From assembly GCA_025201865.1 (NCBI GenBank), contig MU602749.1, forward strand, positions 1 to 15,624: a DNA stretch of 15,624 bases, written 5' to 3'. The notes under the pieces were generated by a model, which was given only the letters and a program-made list of their open reading frames with translations, had not been told where the DNA came from and made no database searches. A program made the translations under genes and the position numbers. Positions within the stretch are counted from its first letter, which is position 1. Each line of letters begins with the position of its first letter. Shown here in pieces: positions 7,597 through 13,579 of the stretch. Source of the DNA: Ramicandelaber brevisporus. Taxonomy: Eukaryota > Kickxellomycota > Ramicandelaberales > Ramicandelaberaceae.

Positions 7597-7997
7597 TCTC
7601 TTACTCTTATTCCCGGATAATTGACTATGTTTTTTTTTTACCTTATTGTTTAGCCAATCGGAATCGGTTTCTATCTAATAGTGAGAGGAATGGCAATCCA
7701 AAAGTGATAATCACCACTATAATCTCTTCATTCAACAGCCAGTCAGTTCAAACCAATATGAACTGCATTGTATCTCACTTTCAATTTCCTCTTCTACAAT
7801 GAAGGGAATTAAAATGGGAACATCGATGATCCTTTCAAAGCAAAAGTCACAGGTGGAACACGATGCCAGTGAATAAATAGTTTGCATAGCAACAAACCGT
7901 CAATAATACCGCCTAGCTGATTTCCAGGATTCATCTTTCGTTACTAAGCAACATTGCACATGTCACGTTTGAAAAAAGAGTTAAAAGCAAACTTTTT

Positions 7998-8291
7998 TTA
8001 AACTATGTGAATAGCCAGAGTGGTGACAACAACCGCTGCAATGGTCACAGCTTGCACAAACCCATAGCTTGTCGCTTGGTTTGGAGTCGCACCAAAGCCA
8101 CCGGCTGGAGCCGTTCCAAGAGCCGTTACCGGTTTAGCACCGTCCTTGTTGTTGAGCTGGAATCCGGGGTGTGCAATTGGCGCGTACAGTGCACTTGCTG
8201 TCGATGGGGAATCTGCCACGACCAGCGTGACAATGTTCACTGCCATCATCAGCATTGCAAGGCTAGCCAAACCGTCAGTGTGGATCTTCAT
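7998..8291 (-). CDS. Small secreted or GPI-anchored-type protein, 97 aa
   Basis: The N terminus of this 97-residue product is a good signal peptide (hydrophobic core about residues 8-24) with likely cleavage after VVA (26|27). A short mature part (27-76) is rich in Ala, Pro, Gly and Thr, with no cysteine and no recognisable domain. The last about 20 residues (78-97) are hydrophobic and end at the stop, preceded by small residues (Ala/Thr/Ser/Gly at 73-77) suitable as an omega site. That layout fits a minimal GPI-anchored surface protein; a two-span membrane peptide is the alternative. The gene is divergent from the 188-residue gene starting at 8690. The ATG at 8291 is chosen because it opens the signal peptide. 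Confidence 0.72.
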   Translation of the reverse strand: MKIHTDGLASLAMLMMAVNIVTLVVADSPSTASALYAPIAHPGFQLNNKDGAKPVTALGTAPAGGFGATPNQATSYGFVQAVTIAAVVVTTLAIHIV

Positions 8292-8689
8292 TGTTGACCA
8301 GCAACGTTTAAGCGCACTTTGTGTTTATTATTTATTTTGTGTATGTGGAATAGAATTGTATGGTGTACAAACAGACAAGACGACGCGGCTGCTGTGGCTG
8401 TTGATTGACAGACAGACAGTTTAGTGACGTTTTCTGATTGATGCTGGCGAATGTTGATGTCTCACATTGTGATTGGCTGGATGCGAAATTATGGCTGTTG
8501 CTGTTGTGTGCATCTCGTGATTGAGTTGAGTGTGTTGTGTGAGTGCGCGCTGTTGCTTGCCAAGACAAAACAGCGCATCTTCTTTCATCTTGTCCTCCAG
8601 CACATACACATACGCACGCACACTTGTATATACAACTTTCTTTACTTTTACTTTACTTTTGCCTGTGCTTTTACTTTTGCTTCATCAGA
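8292..8689. promoter_or_regulatory. Shared divergent promoter region
   Basis: A 398-bp spacer between two divergent start codons. Features on the plus-strand side: a palindromic GTATATAC (8627-8634) about 57 bp before the ATG, then a pyrimidine leader with several TTTACTTT-type repeats (about 8638-8680). An inverted CCAAT box (GATTGG) lies near 8471-8476 and a GACAGACAGACAG run near 8407-8419. No coding frame with an ATG fits here. Confidence 0.5.
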
Positions 8690-9256
8690 ATGGTCGAAGT
8701 AGCTGACGTGAACGCTGCCGTTGAGCGCAAAGACTACGCCGCGCTTGCCAAATACTTTGAAGAGCTGCGCACTCCTCCGCCGACCGAGCCACAGTTTGCC
8801 AACGCTCAAACTGAAGGCCAAACCGACGTGCCAATCCAGCCATTCAACGGCGCCAAGCACCTGGTGATGAAGGCGCTTCAAGAGAAGTTTGGCGCCAAAG
8901 GCACTCCAGTGAGCGACATCTTCAAGACTTTGGGCCAGCCAAATGCAATGCTGCCAGTGTACCAGCCAAACAAGCTGAACCCGGAGCCAGGCACTCCCGG
9001 CCACTTTCATCAGTACATGATGCCTGGCCCAGTTATTCCACCTCCTCCAGCTCAGGCTCAAGGTGGTGCTGGAGGACAGCAGGAACCACACGGAGAAGTG
9101 TCAATTGGACTGCCAGCCGCTCAGCCGCCAACCGCAGTCGCACCGCCGTTTGATCTCATGTACTACTGGCGCGGCCGCCATGATTACATGTGGTTCAGAA
9201 TCGATCCAACTACCGAGAAGGTTATCGCATCAGACTGGTATCACGCTTACGAGTAA
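8690..9256 (+). CDS. Conserved-looking 188-residue protein, family not recognised
   Basis: I cannot name a family. The 188-residue product has three parts. The N-terminal helical segment (1-27) has alternating charge. A central part (about 48-115) contains FNGAKHLVMKALQEKFG followed by a Gly/Pro-rich loop and HFHQYMMPGPVIPPPP. A Pro/Ala/Gln linker (116-154) leads to a C-terminal aromatic-rich block (157-188) with YYWRGRHDYMWFRID and SDWYHAYE. The well-formed ends and strong, GC-rich third-position codon use argue for a real, well-expressed gene. No signal peptide or membrane span is seen, so it is probably cytosolic or nuclear. The frame is open 49 codons upstream but contains no earlier ATG, so 8690 is the first available start. 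The stop is embedded in a short repeat that supplies four in-frame stops. Confidence 0.8.
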   Translation: MVEVADVNAAVERKDYAALAKYFEELRTPPPTEPQFANAQTEGQTDVPIQPFNGAKHLVMKALQEKFGAKGTPVSDIFKTLGQPNAMLPVYQPNKLNPEPGTPGHFHQYMMPGPVIPPPPAQAQGGAGGQQEPHGEVSIGLPAAQPPTAVAPPFDLMYYWRGRHDYMWFRIDPTTEKVIASDWYHAYE

Positions 9257-9274
9257 GAGTAGGAGTAAGAGTAG
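9251..9274 (+). repeat. 12-bp tandem duplication stacking four in-frame stops
   Basis: The unit GAGTAAGAGTAG occurs twice. It begins with the last sense codon of the 188-residue gene. In frame it reads Glu-stop four times (TAA 9254, TAG 9260, TAA 9266, TAG 9272), so readthrough of the first stop would end quickly. Confidence 0.85.
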
Positions 9275-9370
9275 AACCGTCCTTACTGAACTATAGCATC
9301 TTAACAACAACATTATTATTATTAATAGTTCCAATAGTATTATTATAAGTACACATTGATTTACTGTCTA

Positions 9371-9745
9371 TTACTGCTGAGAATGAGCTCGTTTACTGCC
9401 ACTTTGCTCTGCGTAGTGCTCGGCTGCTCTAACTGCCGCTGGCTTGGGAGTAGGTCCGCATGGCTGCAGCATGGATTCCAGGTATTCATACCTCTGTCTT
9501 GCCATACATGTTGTTCCGCTGGCAATGGTGTTATGCATCAAGATACTCCTATCCGCAACGAACAGCGCCAACGTATCTCGATGCTGATTGACCATCCATT
9601 CATGTGCCGTTGTCGTGTCTGCAGAGCCCGTGCCAACTGTGCGCGCATACAGCGTATCCGCATCCCGGAAGTGACTGAACCGATCGCTCGAACCAGCTGC
9701 TGCTGCTGTTGCTGCTGCTGCTGTTACTGTCGACGACGACGCCAT
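9371..9745 (-). CDS. SF3B5: Splicing factor 3B subunit 5 (SF3b10) homologue
   Basis: A 124-residue protein. SF3B5 is a small subunit of the SF3b part of U2 snRNP, which helps recognise the intron branch point in the nucleus. Residues 21-100 follow the family without gaps at the start: DRF at 21, VGTGSADTT at 37-45, then EWMVNQHRDT (49-58), the least conserved middle (59-80), and RQRYEYLESMLQPCGP (83-98). Usual SF3B5 length is about 85 residues. This copy has an extra Ala/Ser/Thr-rich N terminus (1-20), coded by a CAG/GCT-like repeat, and a polar C-terminal tail (101-124). No ATG precedes 9745 in frame. It is head-to-head with the TTLL12-like gene across 110 bp and tail-to-tail with the 188-residue gene. 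Family identity rests on motif recall rather than a search. Confidence 0.88.
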   Translation of the reverse strand: MASSSTVTAAAATAAAAGSSDRFSHFRDADTLYARTVGTGSADTTTAHEWMVNQHRDTLALFVADRSILMHNTIASGTTCMARQRYEYLESMLQPCGPTPKPAAVRAAEHYAEQSGSKRAHSQQ

Positions 9746-9855
9746 CCCTTTCAACTCGCCACGATCTTTGCAAATCACTTCGCGAAACAAGCAAAAAAAG
9801 AAGAAATAAAAAGGTAAACGTCAAAGTAAAAGTGCAAAGCGCCTGAAGAAGCCAG
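9746..9855. promoter_or_regulatory. 110-bp bidirectional promoter
   Basis: The two start codons at 9745 (minus) and 9856 (plus) are separated by only 110 bp, so both genes must share promoter DNA. The spacer is A-rich on the plus strand from 9785 to 9835 (poly-A-like blocks around 9794-9812), compatible with a nucleosome-free core. No TATA box is evident. Confidence 0.6.
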
Positions 9856-12744
9856 ATGCCACAATCGAACTCTGGTGAGCAGCAGCAGCAACAGCAACCG
9901 CCTGCTCCGGCAGGTGGTTCAGCTGGCAACGAGACAATGTCACAAGCGTTACGAATGTACAACGAGTTTGTTGGCGTGCACCGAGATCAGTTTGAGCGTG
10001 TCGGTTTGCCAGAGTCATTGTGGCCGCGTTTGTTTGGCCGGATGAATGGCGTTGTTGAGGATGAGCGATATCTTGCATTGTCAGAGGTTGATGGTAGCGA
10101 TGCGGATGTTGAGTATCGTGCACTGGGAAAGCATGTTCTTATTGCAAACACTGATGTTGAGCCTGCAGATGATGGCGATGATGACGAGGATGATGCGATA
10201 TCGAGTGGAGTATTGAAAGCCAATGGACGCGTGTTTGTGTTTAATCATGTATGGACAACCGCGGCTGAGCGTGCATTTGGAGACATTTTGAAGAGTAAAG
10301 AACTCCGTGATGCCATCAAGTTAATCACTGGATTATCTGACGAGGACAATGACAATGATCATGCAGCACAGCAACAACAGCAACAAGTCGAGTCAGCTGC
10401 TGGTTCTAAGAAAGAAGTAGAGGAAGATGAAGAAGAAGAACCACGTGATGAGCAGGAGACTGAGTTTATGGTTGACACATTAATTGGTCAAATTGATGGA
10501 TTGACTCGTGAGCGTGCAAAGGAACTCTTGGTACGTGAAAAGTATGATTTGATGAATGCATTGGTTGCTGCAAAGACTACTTCATCATCATCAACTGGTG
10601 GAATCATGGCTGGATTGCAACAAAGCATTGAGCAGCAATTGGGCATTGAAGGAACTCAGCAACACGGCGATTCATCATCAACTGAAGGGTCCAAGTTTAA
10701 CAAGGGCGATGGCGCCAGTTACGGCAACATGGTGGAATGGGTAACGGCCAAGTATAGCTGCCATCAGCATCCACCATCAGCTGACGACTCCAGTGATGCA
10801 TCCAGCACCCTTGATGTATACATCCCGCTTCCAGAAGGCGTCACCGCACAGCAGATTCACTGTGTATTCCGCCGTACATCGCTCAAGATCACCATCAAGG
10901 GCGAAGAGTACATTTCTGGTGAGCTTGAAGGAGTGATTGACCCAGATGAATGCACGTGGATAATTGAGAATCGGGTAGTTCTGGTCATCAGTTTGGTCAA
11001 GGTTGCATATGGACGTGCATCAACTCCATGGCCTGGTCTGCTCAAGGGCGAAGAGCGGATTCCACTGTCATCTGGCATCGAATCGAATGCGCACGAAATG
11101 GATGCCGACCAAGCTGCTCTTGCGTATGCAGAGGTGTGGCGCTATTTGTCTTGCTATCTATCGAAGCCAAATGATAATCCAAATACAGCTCTTCAGGCAT
11201 CATGGTACTTGCTTGGGCCAGATGGCAGCTCGATTGCTCATTCGTCCAAGCCAAATGTCAAGACAGCCGTGTTCTACTACAGCCCACCATCCACTGGTCA
11301 GCAAGCCGAGAAAGCAGGTGCAGTTCCGATTACGATTGCCTGGCCGATTGCTGACATTCCCAATGGAACCGCATTTACTCGCAACTATGTTCCAGCCGGC
11401 ATTGATTCAGTTTCGAAGCACTCAGCCGAGGCTTATCTGCGCGCGTTCTTTGTTCCTGGTAAAATGACTCCGGAATTGATGGCATTCGTTGAGGCTTATG
11501 AACAATTTTCAAAGAAGACCTGTGGTTCATTTGGTAAAGCAGTGGCCTCATCTGCCTCCACTGCTACCGGTGCGGTCAAGCGGACTGAACTTCCAAAAGC
11601 ATCCATTGTTCAACCATCACTCGACTCGCTGGCATCATCTCAAAAGACTGGTCGTGCATTGAAAGTGTTTGTTGATCCAGAAGTGGCTGCCTCCAATGAT
11701 AAACTTGCAAAGGCATTCAAGGCATTGTCGACAAGTCCATCCCCTCGTCCATCTGCCGACAACGTAGTTTCCAGCACAGGCTCATCCCTGACAGGCACTG
11801 ATTTCCCATGCATTCCATCAGAATCTGTTGGCGAGGCTGACTTTGTGCTGCTGTCAACCGATGCTGCCCTCACTACGACTGCTGCAAGTGTTCCAGACCG
11901 CATTATTTGCAAAGCTGGTCTGTCCAAGCTGACTTATGGAGCACTCGTAAGTATTGTGCGCGATCACTGTGGCGGTGGCTCTGGTGTTGAATGGCCATCG
12001 TGGCTCCCAATATCATTCATGCTGCCGTCTGAGATCGAGGCGTTTGTTGGATGTAACATGTCGCAGTCTCCGGATGCTCCTCCAGCTGTTTGGCTCGTGC
12101 GCTGTCCATCTACCCAAACCATCTGTCGCACATCGAGTATGCAGCTTGTGCTGCGGTTGATTGACATGGGTGCAACCATTGTTTCCGAAGACAAGAGTAA
12201 CACATTGTTTGAGAGTTGTGAGTCCATTGTCGTGACCGCTGCCATTGTCCCCTCTGCCGGATTGGTTCACATTTACGCAGACAACGTGAGTGCACGCTCA
12301 GTTCGCGCCAAGGATGGAATGGGTCTGATGGTTCGCGGCGGTGCAAAGCCATCTCGCCAATTCAGTCACTTCCTCCCATCGGCTGGCAGCAATAGTCTCT
12401 ACACCTGGACTCCAGGTTGTGATTTTATCAACAATTGCACTCAAAAGGCTGGCTACAAGGACTTTTACGGAGATGTCGTGCGCTGTGTTGCTGATGCATC
12501 TCGCTTGATTGCTCGCGAATTTGCAAGTGTTTCAAACCCGAATGAAGTTATTATGGTTGATATCGATGTGGCTGTGGAAGAAGGTCGTATCTTTGTGGTT
12601 GGTATTTCTCCCTGTGATTCCTTGAAGATGCACTTGGAGATTGATGGATGGCTGGCTGAGCTCGTCCATCTGATTCACAGCGGTGGAAAGATTCCAAACG
12701 GTGCCAGCGTGCTATCGCCCTGGACGACCTGCAACATTGCCTAA
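9856..12744 (+). CDS. TTLL12-like protein with inserted UBA-like and NudC/CS domains
   Basis: A 962-residue protein with TTLL12 architecture (human TTLL12 is about 640 residues: SET-like N-terminal half plus TTL-like C-terminal half). The N-terminal TTLL12 part spans about 30-166 (FNHVWTT at 129-135). Residues 167-200 are Gln/Asp/Glu-rich. A UBA-like three-helix segment follows at about 204-240. A NudC-type CS domain lies at about 292-396 (LKITIKG at 343, GEL at 355, TWIIE at 367, PWPGLL at 391). The TTLL12 middle part resumes at 416-555 (AEVWRYLSCYL; VFYYSPP; ITIAWPIADIPNGTAFTRNY). A Ser/Thr linker then leads to the TTL-like region, about 602-962 (LKVFVDP; VWLVRCP at 745-751). The expected Lys-Pro-x-Asn and terminal Glu/Asn ligands appear replaced (VWLVRCPS; VVGISPCDS), so ligase activity is unlikely. 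CS domains usually serve Hsp90 or dynein chaperoning; TTLL12 is linked to tubulin. An adaptor role is inference. Start ATG 9856; Met28 is an alternative. Confidence 0.88.
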   Translation: MPQSNSGEQQQQQQPPAPAGGSAGNETMSQALRMYNEFVGVHRDQFERVGLPESLWPRLFGRMNGVVEDERYLALSEVDGSDADVEYRALGKHVLIANTDVEPADDGDDDEDDAISSGVLKANGRVFVFNHVWTTAAERAFGDILKSKELRDAIKLITGLSDEDNDNDHAAQQQQQQVESAAGSKKEVEEDEEEEPRDEQETEFMVDTLIGQIDGLTRERAKELLVREKYDLMNALVAAKTTSSSSTGGIMAGLQQSIEQQLGIEGTQQHGDSSSTEGSKFNKGDGASYGNMVEWVTAKYSCHQHPPSADDSSDASSTLDVYIPLPEGVTAQQIHCVFRRTSLKITIKGEEYISGELEGVIDPDECTWIIENRVVLVISLVKVAYGRASTPWPGLLKGEERIPLSSGIESNAHEMDADQAALAYAEVWRYLSCYLSKPNDNPNTALQASWYLLGPDGSSIAHSSKPNVKTAVFYYSPPSTGQQAEKAGAVPITIAWPIADIPNGTAFTRNYVPAGIDSVSKHSAEAYLRAFFVPGKMTPELMAFVEAYEQFSKKTCGSFGKAVASSASTATGAVKRTELPKASIVQPSLDSLASSQKTGRALKVFVDPEVAASNDKLAKAFKALSTSPSPRPSADNVVSSTGSSLTGTDFPCIPSESVGEADFVLLSTDAALTTTAASVPDRIICKAGLSKLTYGALVSIVRDHCGGGSGVEWPSWLPISFMLPSEIEAFVGCNMSQSPDAPPAVWLVRCPSTQTICRTSSMQLVLRLIDMGATIVSEDKSNTLFESCESIVVTAAIVPSAGLVHIYADNVSARSVRAKDGMGLMVRGGAKPSRQFSHFLPSAGSNSLYTWTPGCDFINNCTQKAGYKDFYGDVVRCVADASRLIAREFASVSNPNEVIMVDIDVAVEEGRIFVVGISPCDSLKMHLEIDGWLAELVHLIHSGGKIPNGASVLSPWTTCNIA

Positions 12745-12864
12745 ATTAGATTAATCAGTAGCAATGAAATAATATTAACAGGTTCTTGTTAATTATCATT
12801 TATCATTTATCATTATATATTTCTGTTAAAGAAAAAGAAGATGCTCTATTTTATGATCGAATCA
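12745..12864. other. 120-bp convergent 3' spacer
   Basis: The spacer between two tail-to-tail genes. It is AT-rich and contains a TTATCAT-type triple repeat (about 12793-12815). Both 3' UTRs must be short or overlap here. Confidence 0.55.
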
Positions 12865-13320
12865 TTAATCTTGTTCACCGCGATATGTGACAAAGTTCTT
12901 TTCCGTTTCATACAGTTTGACCTCGAATAGCCTCTCTTTTGGAATCAATCCAGACTCCAGCAAGCCTTGCCATATGAACACTGCAATGTTCTCTGCCGTG
13001 CTCGGAATACGCTGCTGCTCGTCATTGAGAGACCTTCTGTTGAACCATTCCACTTCCAAATCAATGTTCTTATGGTCCAGCTGATCCATTACTGCTCTAT
13101 CGATGGCCTCCTTCAGATCCTGCAAATTCATTACCATTCCTGTCCGTGGGTCAATGGGACCTTTTACCGTTACTTCGACCACATAGTTGTGTCCGTGACC
13201 ATGGAAGCCGTGGCACTTGCCGAAAGTCGACTGGTTTTCTTCGGGTGTAAGATGAGGCGAGGCAAGACGATGAGCTGCGCTGAACGCTTGGCGGCGTGTC
13301 AGTGTAACCACAGGCGCCAT
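12865..13320 (-). CDS. 6-pyruvoyl-tetrahydropterin synthase family enzyme
   Basis: A 151-residue enzyme of the PTPS family, which converts 7,8-dihydroneopterin triphosphate to 6-pyruvoyl tetrahydropterin in the tetrahydrobiopterin pathway (cytosolic). The zinc ligands are visible: His17 (FSAAHRL) and the HGHGHNY pair His42/His44. Catalytic Cys36 lies in FGKCHGF, the Asp82-His83 pair in LDHKNID, and the pterin-anchoring Glu138 in LYETEKN. The PID-RTGMV-NL-DLK block (55-70) is the usual family strand-turn. Length matches eukaryotic PTPS (about 140-150). The Cys and Asp-His triad favours true PTPS over the bacterial QueD branch, though the families are close. No ATG precedes 13320 in frame, so this start is firm. 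It is convergent with the TTLL12-like gene and follows the E3-ligase gene in the same orientation. BH4 synthesis is known from some early-diverging fungi such as Mortierella. Confidence 0.93.
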   Translation of the reverse strand: MAPVVTLTRRQAFSAAHRLASPHLTPEENQSTFGKCHGFHGHGHNYVVEVTVKGPIDPRTGMVMNLQDLKEAIDRAVMDQLDHKNIDLEVEWFNRRSLNDEQQRIPSTAENIAVFIWQGLLESGLIPKERLFEVKLYETEKNFVTYRGEQD

Positions 13321-13571
13321 GCTGAAGCTTGTTCTGGACGATGAGCAACTGACTTTGCTTGTTGAGTAATAAAATTGCGGGTTACCGTGGGAGCAAAAAG
13401 AAAAGGCTCCTACAACCTGTTCATGCAACTAGCAGAATCGATGACAAATAAATGCATAAAATAAAAAACAAAAGAAACAATGACGCAGATTCAATAGGAG
13501 TGGGGGAATAGGAAAGGTTGGTACGATATTAGGTGACAATGGATGACAATAGTAGTCTTTTATCTATCTAT
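13321..13571. other. 251-bp spacer between PTPS and E3-ligase genes
   Basis: This holds the promoter and leader of the PTPS-type gene and the 3' flank of the upstream ligase gene. Two AATAAA hexamers occur near 13446-13466, but on the plus strand, so they are probably not poly(A) signals for these minus-strand genes. Nothing else is evident. Confidence 0.4.
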
Positions 13572-13579
13572 CTAGATAG
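13561..13579. repeat. TCTA tetranucleotide run and 12-bp palindrome at a stop codon
   Basis: A short (TATC)n run leads into the perfect palindrome CTATCTAGATAG (13568-13579), which includes the TAG stop codon (13572-13574) of the minus-strand ligase gene. Confidence 0.75.

Larger units (their letters stand above)
7282..7997. other. Intergenic stretch between the minisatellite and the 97-aa gene
   Basis: No gene is visible. It contains a CAA/CAG-rich purine tract (7317-7381), a pyrimidine mirror repeat (7574-7596), a run of nine T near 7630, and otherwise AT-rich unique sequence. Its left part may be distal promoter of the homeobox gene; its right part is the 3' flank of the minus-strand gene ending at 7998. 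Confidence 0.45.

Noticed and set aside
9356-9817. Plus-strand 153-codon frame
   Set aside because: It overlies the SF3B5 gene on the other strand. Its Cys and Arg runs are the reverse of the Ala-coding repeat, and it has no family motif.
11101-12744. A separate tubulin-tyrosine-ligase gene starting inside the 962-codon frame
   Set aside because: The frame is continuous from 9856, and the N-terminal segment (30-166) is itself TTLL12-like, so one gene is the simpler reading.
13321-13428. Longer PTPS form with a possible mitochondrial presequence
   Set aside because: It would begin at TTG; the first in-frame ATG is 13320 and gives the family's usual length.
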